Below the pieces are notes generated by a model that saw only the letters and a list, made by a program, of their open reading frames with translations, ran no database searches and had not been told where the DNA came from. Of a DNA stretch of 64,000 nt, positions 35,801-50,800 are shown piece after piece. The DNA is from Mytilus edulis (lineage: Eukaryota; Mollusca; Bivalvia; Mytilida; Mytilidae). The position numbers were made by a program, and so were the translations under genes. How positions within the stretch are numbered: position 1 is the first letter of the stretch; every line of letters starts with the position of its first letter. The stretch covers positions 22,649,117-22,713,116 of the forward strand of contig NC_092352.1 of assembly GCF_963676685.1 (NCBI RefSeq). The letters run 5' to 3'.

Positions 35801-38800
35801 TCTACTTTACTAATCTATGATTTCAATCTGTATTTCAGATATTGATGAATGTATTGAAGGTACCTCTAACTGTGATCAAAAATGTGTTGACAACATCGGT
35901 AGTTACACATGTCATTGTAACCTTGGATACAGTCCTGATGTTAAGCAGAAATGTAAAGGTTAGTTGTCATGACAACATTGGTAGTTATGACATCAATTTT
36001 ATCCTGGATACAGTCCTGATATTATCAAGGCTGTACAGTGTCATATAGTGGTTAATTTCTGTGTTGTTGATTTCTTGTGGAGAGTTGTCTCAATGGCAAT
36101 CATACCACATCTTATTTTTATGTCCCACTTAGGGTCATTATGTTTTTCAGGCTGTTTGTCATTTCGTCCATCCATTTGTTTGTTTGTCAGTCTGTCCTGC
36201 TCCAGGTTAAAAAATTTTAGTTGAATTTTTTTATCAAGGTAGTTTTTGATGAAGTTAAAGTCCAATCAACTTGAAACGTAGTACACATGTTCTGTATGGT
36301 GTGTTCTTTGTAATTTAATGCCAAAATAGAGTTTTGACCTTAATTTTACGGACCACTGAACATAGAAACGGGATAGTGTGAGTGGGGCATCTGGGTACTA
36401 TATATGTACATATTCCTGTTATATTTTGAGATTAAATGTTTTTACTGATGCTGGTAGTAACACATGTTATTGTGACCTTGGATATAGTCCTGATGTTAAC
36501 TCATTAGGTGTCAGTTGTCATGACTGGCATTGACTTCATTTGTATTAAGGACCTTGAATACATTTCTGATGTTAATCTGACATTGATAAGTTGGTCACAA
36601 TGAAGATATAAGTAATTTATATTATTGTGACATTGGATACATCCTTTATGTTCAGACCTAGGTTGTCATGAAAACATTGGTAGTCTCATAAATAGTTGAC
36701 ACCTTAGATACAGTCATGACAATTTCAGTAAATATACATCATTGAAGCACTTTATTCGGTCCTGATGTGAGCTAGAAATATAGAACCATGTTTACAGAAC
36801 AAAATTAACTTTCACACATGGTCACATAAAAATGTGGCACTAAATTCAAGTAAATTTTGATTTTAATCCCACCATTGAAAAGAAGCCTATTTATGTAAAA
36901 AAAGGACAGGAGCTTTCATAGCAAAATAACCATCAGTAGTCTTGATTACCAACTGCATTCATGTTGTTATGGAATGATGTATTCTTTGTTTGGAAGTGCA
37001 TGTACTGGATTAAATAAATGTGGTGGAATTCTGATTTTTTTTATTGCAACAACTAAATGAACACCTGTGTATAATATATACTTGTATTTTTATGTTACAG
37101 ATATACGTGAATGTGACAGAGATGATAGAGCTGGTTGTGACCACATGTGTAAAGATGTACCAGGAGGGTACCAGTGTGGCTGTAAGAAAACAGGATATCA
37201 GTTATTTACCAAAGATTTTGCAGCTAACTTCACTGTACCATTAGTTATGGAGAATGGAAATCTTGGAAAAGTTTATAATTTGGACCATACTTGTGTTCGT
37301 AAGTTGTATTCTGGGAAAAAATAACCATCATAAGCAACACTCTGGGGTGACTTCATTTTTAATCCGAGATTTGACTAGAGTTCCATATGAATTGTAAATA
37401 ATTTTGAAGAGTAAGTACTCTAGATTACCGGAAGTTCTAGGCCCCTACTCTGAATATGTTTACATCTAAATTTGATTGGATTGACATCATAACATCCGGG
37501 ATATTGAGACAATCTCAAGGAACCCTGCCACAACCCAGGGTCTAGAGTTCTTATGGTGGGAAAGCTATATCCAATCATAACAGGTGTTATATAAGACCAT
37601 GTCAATCCCATCTACTATCCAAATGAAGTCAGCCTCAATGTCTATCAGAAAAGAATATTTGGCAATTAAAATAATGTTTTCTTGTATAAGCAGGCAATTA
37701 ATATGTTAATAAGATATTTGGTTGTATCTTACATTTCATTAGAAACATGGTTATAAAACAAATCACACTGAAAGTTGAATTATATCTCTCATATCTTTCA
37801 AATTTCTAGCTGCTTTATGGCGTAATGACTTGACAATAAGGACTGTCCATTGACATGATTGAAAAATCTATGTAACAATGTATAAAAAAGAAGATGTGGT
37901 ATGATTGCCAATGAGACAACTATCCACAATAGACCAGAATGACACGGACATTAACAACTATAGGTCACCGTACGGCCTTCAACAATGAGCAAAGCCCATA
38001 CCGCATAGTGAGCTATATAAGGCCCCGATAAGACAATGTAAAACAATTCAAATGAGAAAACTAACGGCCTTATTTATGTAAAAAAATTTGTTAAAATGTA
38101 AGCTGTTAAATAATTAAAATATTGAATACACCATTTAAAAAAAAATATACAGTATACAATGTTTTTTTCAGGCAAACTTTGTCCAAGCCCACCTTCCATA
38201 GATAATGGTATGTTGATGACTCATCGATCTGTTCATCAGTACGGAGATACTATACAATATTTCTGTAACATTGGTTATGTAATGAATGGCAAAAAATTGT
38301 TCACCTGTGACAGCACTGGACAATGGTCACCAAGTCGATTTCCCAAATGTCAAGGTTAGTGTAATATTGTCAAGAATGGCAAGTAGTTGAGAGTAAAATA
38401 ATATGCTGTTCAAGACGGAAAAAAAAAAGATGCAGTGTGTAGGTCTATATAAAAGTACCTAGAAGGGTCCATCTCATTTTATTAAATATAACAAAACTTA
38501 GAAATTGCTCACAACAATTATTCATCCATTTATATATACCTGATTGCCCACGGAGTAAAAAAACACTTTGTGCATTTATGTATGACAAATAGCGATCCTT
38601 GTCGATTATTCCACGAAAAAATTAGGTGATGACAAATTAGGAAGTACATGTAGGGATCAGTTACATTGTAGGTCAATTTTGGCCTAACATGTTGTAAAAC
38701 ATCAACACTGCAACCACTATAAAAAAGTAAAAAGTCTAGATTGACGTGTTCTTACAAATCCGGATTCATCTCGGGTTTAAAACAACATTATAGCAACTTG

Positions 38801-41800
38801 ATATAATAAAAACATTACTAGTAAAATAGCAAATTTTTTTTCTATTAAATCGTCGACATAGAATCAAGAGACTTTTACTTAAAGGTAAATCCAAATTAAT
38901 ATTTAGATCAATATGCTTTATTTATCATGAAAAAGGTTTGTGGCATAATTCCAAACACTAATTTTCCGATATGCAGACCAAGTTCATCCATCAGCTGCTT
39001 TGCTCTCAATGATTTGTTGCACGACTTGTTTGTAACCTCAACTTATAATGCTCAAAACTCTTCGGAACTTGAATACTTCGGTACTTTCTTTTCCCTTTCG
39101 TTTCCTTTGTTAACATGAAACCTTCATCTACACAACCCTATCCCGTCCTGCCTGCGAATCTATGTTGTATTTTACTAAGGCGAAACATCACAATATGATA
39201 ACGTCAGACCAAACCATCGCACCTCAGCAAAAGGACCATCGTACTTCGGCGTGGACCATCGCACTTCAGCGTCCCCATCCCACCTCCGAGTCCTACATAT
39301 ATAAGGCCTTTTCATTTAAGTCTTAGAAATATCAAATTGATGGCAATACATGAAGACTATATAAGACAGTCAAACTGTTACAGTTCCTTAAGACTGCAAG
39401 ATTTTCAATGAATTTCTATTCTTTCAGCATACAGCTACACATATGTTGGCTGTTACCATGACGACACTGATCCAATGTTTGATGAAGTACATGAAAAGAA
39501 AACTTTGTCAGCAGAAATCTGTTTCACGCAATGCACATTTTCAGGGTGGAAATCCGATCAGTATTTTGCAACACAGGTAAATATAATGAAATTTAATTTG
39601 ATATAACCATTTAGAAATATAAAATATTGTATAAAACATATCCACGTAAGAAAATCAACACATGTAAGGACAAATCTAGAGAAAATCTTACTATATCTTG
39701 CATTCAATGTTTTTTTAACTACCCTGGATCAAATTGTATAATTCCTTGGTTACCCATTTTTGGTAAACCACAAATTCAAAAGTGCAAGGATGTATAAATA
39801 TTCTATAGGCTGTTTTATTGGAAAGATGACAGAGAGACTCTCTTTTGAAAAATTTACTTTTCGAACTGATAGGAATTAATACATGGGTCAGCAATGACAG
39901 CTTAAATGGATTTAGTGACAAATGAAATCACACTTTCATCTTTTTTGTCTGAAACAACATAGATAACATGTACCAATACAAATTAAGGAGACATGATATG
40001 ATTGCTAATGAAACAACTATCCAACAGAGTTCAAATGACATGTATTTAACCAATCAAAGGTCATCGTATAGCCTGATATATGACAAAACAATGAAAGAAA
40101 AACAGTTACGAGAGCCAGCTACTTATTTAAGACAACCAATGAGTTAAAGGCTCCTGACTTGACCAGGCACATATTGAATGTGGTTTAGTTAGATTTGTTC
40201 ACTGGAAATAATATCTAAAAGGTTTTATATACAAGAAAAGAAAATATGATTTCGTCTGGGTCAGGCAAAAAATGGATGCCAGATGCAGTCTTGACTTTAG
40301 ACAATATCAAAGGGATCTCAATTTATTTCCTGTTATCTCAAACAATAATTAACATGTAGATAATGCATATATTTAATAATATTTTGTACAGGCAGGAAAT
40401 AAGTGTTATTGTGGTAATGGTACACAACTGGGTAGCACCAAGTACACTAAGAGAACTGAGAGGGAATGTAACATGGCTTGTGTAGGAAATACAAAGGAAA
40501 TATGTGGGGGAATTTGGAGGTCATCTGTGTATAGAATTACTCCAGGTTAGTATAGAATACTAGAAATAAATATATGACACATGTTACTAGTTTTAGGTGT
40601 AATACCACCAAATCATGGTACATCACATCCGGTTGTATACGAAAGAAGGTAGAAAAAAATATTCCCTTGAATTTGACAGTTGTAGGTAATTAATCCTACA
40701 TTTTATTGCAGTAAAACATTTCTGTGTCATAAACATATGTCTTGGGCATTTCAAAACACCAATATTTTTTAATTGGGATTTCTTTAGAAAATTTTGTATA
40801 AATCTTGAAGTTACATGGTGACTAAACCTTGTACACAGATAAAATAAGGAGAGAAATTTGATTGGTTAACTTCCAATGATGGTTATTTTCTTATATGCTA
40901 TGAAATGGTATGTGCATTTTTTTCTATAGTACTGGACAGGATAAAACTTTTCTCATGCTAAGTATTTCTTCATTTGAAACAAAGATAAATTCTGTACATT
41001 TTTTTGAAAAGTGCAAATTTAACAAAGACAAATAGGGGAAAAATCAATGGTGGTATTACACCTTTAATGCTCTATGAAACATGACTTTACTTAGTAGTTT
41101 ATGTATTAATATATATTTTAATAGGTGTATGCTTAGTGGACCCCTACAAGACACACAGTTTGATACGTCAGCCCACATCAGTCAGTCCTGATGTTTCTGT
41201 GGAGTTTGGCGACACTTTAAACATGAACTGTACAGTACCAGGAAAGGGGGACTTTACCAAGGAAAGGAAATGTATCTACAACATGACATCAGACTCTTAC
41301 TATCTTTATGGAAATGATTATGAATGTGGAGGTAAGTATAACACAGACAAGGGGGATAACTGTGAGGTAAATGGTAAAACAGACTTCACCAAGAAAAGGA
41401 AATGTATCTACAACATGACATCAGACTCTTACTATCTTTATGGAAATGATTATGAATGTGGAGGTAAGTATAACACAGACAAGGGGGATAACTGTGAGGT
41501 AAATGGTAAAACAGACTTCACCAAGGAAAGGAAATGTATCTACAACATGACATCAGACTCTTACTATCTTTATGGAAATGATTATGAATGTGGAGGTAAG
41601 TATAACACAGACAAGGGGGATAACTGTGAGGTAAATGGTAAAACAGACTTCACCAAGGAAAGGAAATGTATCTACAACATGACATCAGACTCTTACTATC
41701 TTTATGGAAATGATTATGAATGTGGAGGTAAGTATAAATTTTAAGAATTATTGAAAAAAATACAGATTGAGTTGATAAAATATGGGAATTTGAATGATCA

Positions 41801-44800
41801 GGAATATAAAAAAACAAATATCGCACTTTTTGGGGGGTTTACTAAGTTCACTAAGGATGCTCAAGTAATCCACAAATTATATTTGACGCTACCCTTAACT
41901 GGAACCTTGAAAATAATGTTACTAAATAGAATACACACAATTTTCGTTACTTTTTTTTAGCTCACCTGGCTAAAAAAGCCAAGTGAGCTTTTCTCATCAT
42001 TTGGCGTCCCTGGTCAAAGTGGTTCCTTATCTTTTACAAAAATCTTCTCCTCTGAAACTTGTACCCGACCAAATTTAATCAAATTTGGCCACAATTGTCT
42101 TTGGAGCATGTTGTTTGAAAAAGGTGTCTGATGATCCCGCTTGCTAACCATGATGGCAAACATGGCTAAAAATAGAACATGGGGATAAAATGCAAGTTTT
42201 GTTTATTATGCCCCACCTACGATAGTAGAGGGGCATTATATTTTCTGGTCTGTGGCTCCGTTCGTCCGTCCGTCCTGTCCTCAGCTAGAAGTCTGACATG
42301 TAGGGTATATACTCTTCCAAATTTGATCCAGAATTTGGAAAAACAGCACTTAACTTGTGAATTTGAATCTTTGGACCATTAAGTCTCTTATTATTCACTA
42401 ATTCAAAGTACGGAATTTCTGAATGGCTTACAATACCTTTAGGCTGAATCTGATTTAAACACTTTATTTTCTATGCCACATCAGGATTAAGGCGTATAAT
42501 CTTCCATTTTAGAAGCTATTGGCCCTTTTCACCCATAAAAAATGGTCTTGCATGTCAAGTTAAACAGTCTTTCAAATATGAATTATGTATAAGTGTATAT
42601 ATCCTAATATGTCAATTAGACTTTAATTTTCTATCAGATGGTCATTAAAGTTATGCATTCATTATGTATATTAGTAGTGATGAGCTATTGGCTTTCAGGC
42701 AGGATTTCTGACCTTTTTGCTTCTTTAAAAATTGTCCTATTCAGAAATTTTGTTATGATTTAAGGAGGTAGACCTAGGTTAAGGGAAATAACTCTTAAAA
42801 TCATCAGTACGTTTGTGTCAACCATTTTCAAAAACATATTCTAAGCTTCTAGGTTACATAGATTATTTTTAATCTGTTTCAGGTAAATGCTTAAAAAACA
42901 TTGATGAACTTGACTTTTACAAACGCTTAACTGATTTAAAGAGTTATCTCCCTTAACCAAGGTCTACCCCCTTAAATGCTTTGTTTCCCTGTAAGTTTAT
43001 ATGACCATGCCCCACTAGCTTCAACACAAATATTTATGCCCCACCTACGATAGTAGAGGGGCATTATGTTTTCTGGTCTGTGGCTCCGTTCGTCCGTCCG
43101 TCCGTCCGTCTGTGGTGCCGTTCGTCCGTCCAGGTTCAAGTTTTTGGTCAAGGTAGTTTTTGATGAAGCTGAAGTCCAATCAACTTGAAACTTAGTACAC
43201 TTGTTGCTTATGATATGATCTTTCTAATTTTAATGCCAAATTAGATAATTACCCAATTTCACGGTCCATGGAACATGGAAAAGGATAGTGCGAGTGGGGC
43301 ATCCGTGTACTTTGGACACATTCTTGTTAGTGATTATATTTCTAATTCTCTATTTTATATTGTAGAAATTGATTGTGGGAATCCACCTTCTAATATTACT
43401 GGAGCAAACTTTACTTATCCTTCAAACTTGAAATATGGATCCATGTTTGAATTTTCATGTTCCAGTTTATTTTATGTTGACGGAAAAAGTGTTAATGGAT
43501 CTTCTGACATAGAAGTTATATGTGGAGCAGATGGTCAATGGGATTTAGGAAGTTTACAGTGTTTAGGTTGGTATCAGTGAATTATAAAAATAATGTTGCA
43601 TTTATATCCTTAGTGGAACATAATAACTTAGAATAAGTAGATATCAGGAAAACATTTGCTACTGACTATTTTAGATATAAATATGAATGAATGACATTTA
43701 TAACTAATGAACATCTAAGAAAAAATATACTACAGGATAACCTTGACATTTGTCCATTAGTTGAGAATAACTTTATCAAAAGAGTTTGTCAATCAGTTGG
43801 AAATAATTTTAATGTAGATCAAAAGATCAACTTGAAATCTGACAAATGTTAGAAATTTTAAGGATGACCTTCATTACTGAATTGAAAGGTTAGGCATGAG
43901 CCGCCCCATGACTTTGACAATTGAAGTCATGTTGACATTCATAGAAACATTTTAAAATACATTATTTTTTGTCTTAATTTTTTCAAATATTTTTTTGTAG
44001 GAGAAACCTGTAGTGACCCAGGCTATCCAGCTGGGGGCATAGCTACCTTGATGATGAACAACACATTTCAAAGTTTTCAGAAAAATGGACACATAAGTTT
44101 CTCTTGTGATAGAGCTGGTTTTGTTCCTGATACTTTAACCAAGATTTCCTGTAATGAAAACATTTCTAGCACATCATTAAACTGGGATAATCAGGTACCC
44201 AGTTGTATTGGTGAGTTAATTGATATTGAATATATTGGTATTGGCTGCAATTAACCATTCAAAACATTTAAAAATCCAATATATAAATGATTAAATACGG
44301 AAAACATGGAACAAAAAGGACCACATATACTTTTATAGGCCATTTATATTTGCTCCAATAACTTAATCATTATTTTCTCAGGATGCAAATTCCAGCTGAA
44401 TTAAAAATACCTGATAAAAAAATCTGAGGAATGAAACCACCAGTATAAGGCTGAATGATTTATTGTCCAGCCTTCGACTTTAGGGGAAAAAGCAACTAAG
44501 CGATCCTACATTCCGTCGGCGGCGGCGGCGGCGGCGTCCACAAATATTCACTCTGTGGTTAAAGTTTTTGAAACTTTAATAACTTTCTTAAACTATACTG
44601 AATTTCTACCAAACTTGGACAGAAGCTTGTTTATGATCATAAGATAGTATCAAGAAGAAAATTTTGTAAGAATAAATTTCCACTTTTCCGTATTTTACTT
44701 ATAAATGGACTTAGTTTTTCTGCGAGGAAACATTACATTCACTCTGTGGTTAAAGTTTTTAAAATTTTAATAACTTTCATAAACTATCCTTGATATGTAC

Positions 44801-47800
44801 CAAACTCGGACAGAAGCTTGTTTATGATCATAAGATAGTATCAAGAAGAAAATTTTGTAAAAATAAATTTCCACTTTTCCGTATTTTACTTAGTTCTTTT
44901 GCCAGAAACAAAACATTCACTCTTTGGTTTAAGTTTTTAAAATTTTTATAATGTTCTTAAACTATCCTGGATTTCTACCAAACTTAGGCAAAAGCTTGTT
45001 TCTGATCATAAGATATTATTCAGAAGTAAATTTTGTAAAAAAAATATTCACTTTTTCCGTATTTTACTTATAAATAAACTTAGTTTTTATTCCAGTTAAC
45101 ATTACATACAGTCTGCAGTTAAAGTTTATAAAACATTTATTAGATTCATAAACTATCCTGAATTTTTTACCAAACTTGGAAGCTTCTTTCAATCAAAAGA
45201 CAGTATCGAGAGGGAAATTTTTATTGATGTTTTTCCTCATTTTTGTTGAGTCTGCGATTAACAGCAAAAGTAGGCGAGACACTGGGTTCCGTGGAACCCT
45301 TACAAATTTTGGCTATATTAAGTAATTTTACCATATTTGTGGCAATATGCACATAAACTGAGACTACTATAACACAGAGATTGGTCACTCTCAATTTCCC
45401 TATAAAACCGTACACACTCAAAAAAGCTAGCTACGTTATTTTAACGTAGTTTCATATTTTACCGTTAGCAGACGACATGTAATTGTTCAAATTAAAATTG
45501 AATAAAACAAAGCGAATTATTATTTTCAATGCTGTCATTACTATTCATTTTATATGAATATTATTATGATTAACCTACTTTAATAATTATTATATTATAA
45601 TAGTTTTTAATAATAAATATATTTTAATAGTTTTTCATAATAAACATATTTTAATAGTTTTTTTAAAATGAACTTTGCGACGAGAATGGATTGTGTTTAG
45701 ATAATTCTCATAAATCCGACAACCGAAATTGTTATGGTGAAACAGGTCCTGTTTATTGTATCTAATCAAGGAATCATATAAACAATTCCTTGATCAAATA
45801 TACAAATGTTTTACCTATTTTACCTACCTGTAAAAACAGGTGCATTTGTGAATTGGCTGGGATATGGTTATGATACACGTATACACATGCTAATTAAAAT
45901 GGAATTAAGATATATTAATTTCATCATCGATACTTTTTGATATTTTATTTTAATTTATTTTATTTTAATTTTCATGAATGATTGGTTCCACTAAAAGCTT
46001 TTTCAGAAATCAAAATGGAAAAAGGCTTCAGTTTTAACCGTTTTTTTTTCAAATGAAGGTTAATTACGGCGGCAAAAAGTATAAAGGAAGGTATGGATGG
46101 GTTTCGATGGTTATTCATTGAATAGATGAAAAAAATCAAGATTATAGAATAGGAATAATTGAAGAATAATCGATTGGAAATTTAAAACCGAAAAAAAAAT
46201 ATGCCCCAAAAAAGATATATTATACCAAATAATCGTTTTTTTTTGTAAGCAATTCTGTTTTGCCGTTTGAATCAGTCTAGTATGCTTTGTAATGAACTTG
46301 GGTTTTTATCCTAATCAAATTCTTTTCCAAATACAAAAATAATGAGGATGTCTTTCCTTAATTAAAAGGGTCAATCATTTCAATCAATTTTGATCAGGTT
46401 TTTACAAACAACGTAATTAGCGGCAATCATATAAGAGAGAAAATATCGTTTAAAGTAGTTGAGTACAGAACGGCAAAAGGGGTTATAACTTCAATGGGTG
46501 CATTAAACAAACAAAAGACCTACAAATTATAAATATATGTTCCCAAAACATCGTCGCAAATTTCACTTCGCAATGTCCTCTAAAAGGGACTAAAAGTGAC
46601 TTCTTATCTTGGTATGACAGTGATCTCAATCTTGATCTTTTACTTGGTGATTTTACTGCATCAGATATTGAATCTGAAGGACGGCTGCAAAAACTGCAAA
46701 AAAAACAAAAAGAAGCCACTACCGCAAATAACTCTGAACGTCAAGCTTTATACCAGTGCTCAGATTGTGACAAAACCTATTCTTCAGTATCTGGATTCCG
46801 TGGCCATTTAAGAACAAAGCACAGCCACCAACAAAACCTTATTTAACGTTTAGTAATGTCACGTTGCTGATCTTTATGTTTTCTAAAGTCTCCTTTTTTT
46901 TTTTAAAGTTTTATCTTGACGAATGAGTTTATCAAGAGTGGTACATATGTACACATCATTCTAATTCATACATTAAATTAAGATAGTAAATAAATAAATA
47001 TAAATATTTATAGTAGAGTTCTGCCCAATAATCAATAGCTGACTGTCAGTGGCAAATATTTCTGGCATTGGGTAACCGAAAATTAGCTACATCTAGTGGG
47101 GTAGGTTCTGTGTTAACAGAAGTTTTATAGTTGAAAAGTGCATGATCTCAAGAAACTAACTTTCCATTTAAGGTGGTACCTAACACTACAGGGAGATAAC
47201 TCTGTAAAATCAGCAGAACGTTTTAATGACATTGTGTTCATAAGGGAATATTAAGCTTCTCAATGATCAAAATAAAGTGTTTGTCTAACTGCTATATAAC
47301 CAGTGTAATTTTTCTGATAAAACGGTTGGTTCAATTTTTTTGAATTTTTTATATTTTTGTCAAAGGGTCAAAGTAAATACTTTGTCAAAATTTTAAGAAA
47401 ATTAAACGAGCCAAATTAATTTTAGTTAAAGTGTTAGGTACCACCTTAAATGTGTATATATATGTATTTTTAAGTCTAGAGAATTATTATTTTTTTCATT
47501 TGAAAGGTCCGTACACTGTAAAAACAGGTTTAGATCCTAAATTCAAATCTAAACACTTATTCTGTGTACGTTTTGAAACACCTTTAGCATCTAAACATGT
47601 TTAGATTTTAACAAGTGTTTAGATTTCAACAATTATTTAGATGTCAGATGTTTAGAAATATATGGTGTTTAGACCTTAGAACGGTTACGCTACTAGTACT
47701 TTGATTTCACAGGAACTACTTAGGGTACAGCACTACAGGTTGAAAAGTGCACTGTATTGCAGAATATACAATACACGTGTACATATTTGCTTAAGTGTCC

Positions 47801-50800
47801 TTGCAATGATTTTTACCATCATTTTACTTGTCAATATAGTGCATTGTATATTTTTTTGAATTAAATAAGGCAGTTAGTTTTCTCGTTTGAATTGTTTAAC
47901 ATTGTCTTATTGAGCCTTTTATAGCTGACTGCAGTATTGGCTTTGCTCATTGTTGATTGGCCGTACGGTAACCTATAGTTGTTAATGTCTTTGTCAATTG
48001 TGGTCTCTTGTGGACAGTTGTCTCATTGGCAATCATGCCACATCTTCTTTTTTTATAAAGCTGGAAAACTTCATTAATGATAATAATAATATTAACAATA
48101 ATAGGGTTACACATTCTAATCTTCCTGGAGACCAAAGAAAAGTTTGTAAACAATAGGACTAAGTTTAGAAAAGTCTGTAACCAATAAGACCAAGTTTTGA
48201 AAGTCTGTAAACAATCAGACGAAGTTTAACCCACCATTTCTTTTTAAGGAATAAGTCTGTACCAAGTCAGGATTATGACATTTTTCCCCTTCGTTCTGTT
48301 TGTTTTTGCAGTCAAGTGTTCGATTTTGTTAGTTTTTATGGACCTTCCACTTTTTTAGCTCACCTGGCCCGAAGGGCCAAGTGAGCTTTTCTCATCACTT
48401 GGCGTCCGGCGTCCGGCGTCCGTCGTCCGTCGTCCGTCGTCCGTCGTCGTCGTCGTCGTCGTCGTCCGTCGTTAACTTTTACAAAAATCTTCTCCTCTGA
48501 AACTACTGGACCAAATTAAACCAAACTTGGCTACAATCATCATTGGGGTATCTAGTTTACAAATTGTGTCCTGTGACCCGCCCAACCAACCAAGATGGCC
48601 GCCATGGCTAAAAATAGAACATAGGGGTAAAATGCAGTTTTTGGCTTATAACTCAAAAACCAAAGCATTTAGAGCAAATCTGACATGGGGTAAAATTGTT
48701 TATCAGGTCAAGATCTATCTGCCCTGAAATTTTCAGATGAATCGGACAACCCGTTGATAGGTTGCTGCCCCTGAATTGGTAATTTTGAGAAAATTTTGCT
48801 GTTTTTGGTTATTATCTTGAATATTATTATAGATAGAGATAAACTGTGAACAGCAAAAATGTTCAACAAAGTAAGATCTACAAATAAGTCAACATGACCA
48901 AAATGGTCTGTTGACCCCTTTAGAAGTTATTGCCCTTTATAGTCAATTTTTAACCATTTTTCGTAAATCTTAATTATCTTTTACAAAAATCTTCTCCTCT
49001 GAAACTACTGGACCAAATTAAACCAAACTTGGCCACAATCATCATTGGGGTATCTAGTTTAAAAATTGTGTCCGGTGATCCGGCCAACTAACCAAGATGG
49101 CCGCCATGGCTTAAAATAGAACATAGGGGTAAAATGCAGTTTTTGGCTTATCACTCAAAAACCGAAGCATTTAGAGCAAATCTGACATGTAGTAAAATTG
49201 TTTATCAGGTCAAGATCTATCTGCCCTGAAATTTTGAGATGAATCGGACAACTCGTTGATAGGTTGCTGCCCCTGAATTGGTAATTTTAAGGAAATTTTG
49301 CTGTTTTTGGTTATTATCTTGAATATTATTATAGATAGAGATAAACTGTAAACAGCAAAAATGTTCAGCTAAGTAAGATCTACAAATAAGTCAACATGAC
49401 CAAAATAGTCTGTTGACCCCTTTAGGAGTTATTGCCCTTTATAGTCAATTTTTAACCATTTTTCGTAAATCTTAATTATCTTTTACAAAAGTCTTCTCCT
49501 CTGAAACTACTGGACCAAATTAAACCAAACTTGGCCACAATCATCATTGGGGTATCTAGTTTAAAAATTGTGTCCGGTGACCCAGCCAACCAATCAAGAT
49601 GGCCGCCATGGCTAAAAATAGAACATAGGGGTAAAATGCAGTTTTTGGCTTATCACTCAAAAACCAAAGCATTTAGAGCAAATCTGACATGTGGTAGAAT
49701 TGCTTATCAGGTCAAGATCTATCTGCAACAACAAAAGAAAGAGAGTTTTTAACGACCTCAGCTGGCTATACAACCCTTGCACAATCAACTGAATTTTGCA
49801 GAAATCATTAATAGGATAGATTGCCCTTATATGATAATTTTTTATTATCTTTTTGTTTTTTTTTGGCAAAGTGGGGGGGGGGGGGGGGTTGCGCAACAAC
49901 AAAACTACTTCACAACTTTCTCATTACTTTGCATTTCTTGTTAGATAAATTTTACAAAAATTCTCCCCTGAAACAACTGTTGAATTTAAACAAACTTGGT
50001 TTAAATCACCACTAGGATATCCAGGGACCACTGTGTATGATGACCCTGCCTGCCCACATGGCTGAAATTAAACATAGGTTTCAAATGCACTTTTTAGTAT
50101 TATATCATTGAAACTAAACGACAGTACAACAGTTGCATTTATCATGCAACAATTGTAAATAAAAATATCAGGTGAGCGACACAGGGTCCTTGGACCCTCT
50201 AGTTATACAACTTGGAGTTTTTTTTCTTCTATTTTCTATTCTAGTCTTGAGGATAACATACAATCTATTCAAATTATTTCAATAATTTATTTATAAGCTC
50301 ACTAAATGCAAACAAAAAATTCAGTTATAGATTTTGATGATTTTTATTCTCTACAAAACAGAAATTGTCAGTCCATTGAATGATAAAGGCTCTTGATCAT
50401 GTTGGTGTGCAGTTCCTTTTGGTCGTCAGGTGAACTTTTGTATCCTGAAATGAAAAAATGAAACATTCATGTACATATTTATGCAACAGTCACTTATTCT
50501 TATATCATGCTTATCAAAATAAATTAAACAAGCTTCTTGAAAATGATTCTTACAAAAGTAAAATACACATTGTAGTTAAAAAGACAATACTTTACACCTT
50601 GTACAAATGTTCACATCAAAAGACAAATAAATCAAAGGGAACAATATATATAGCAAACTAGCATGCAAGTTTTTTTATATTTAAAAACAGAATCCTTGAT
50701 TTCTGAGAACTACAGCCTGTTTTTCCCATTATATCCTAATATTATGAATATATATTTTTTAAATTGTCTATTTTTTTACTAATTCAACAGGATAAATATT

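Larger units (their letters stand above)
35965..36730 (+). pseudogene. Decayed copies of the EGF exon in intron 17
   Basis: At 35965-36030, GACAACATTGGTAGTTATGA and CCTGGATACAGTCCTGA repeat exon 17. At 36452-36522, GGTAGTAACACATGTTATTG and GGATATAGTCCTGATGTTAA do so again. Weaker copies lie near 36545-36600 and at 36660-36722 (TTGTCATGAAAACATTGGTA, CTTAGATACAGTC). All have lost splice sites or frame. A dispersed repeat (36120-36425) and a LINE 3' end (36050-36118) separate them. Confidence 0.7.

Noticed and set aside
41136..41744. Reading 41136-41744 as a complete single-exon gene
   Set aside because: Its first Met lies inside exon 22, which is entered through an acceptor in phase with the WSC exon; there is no signal peptide or promoter.
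48527..49752. Two similar open frames ([11 protein letters not shown]...)
   Set aside because: They are equivalent parts of the 503-bp units of a dispersed repeat, contain no domain, and each copy is disrupted differently.
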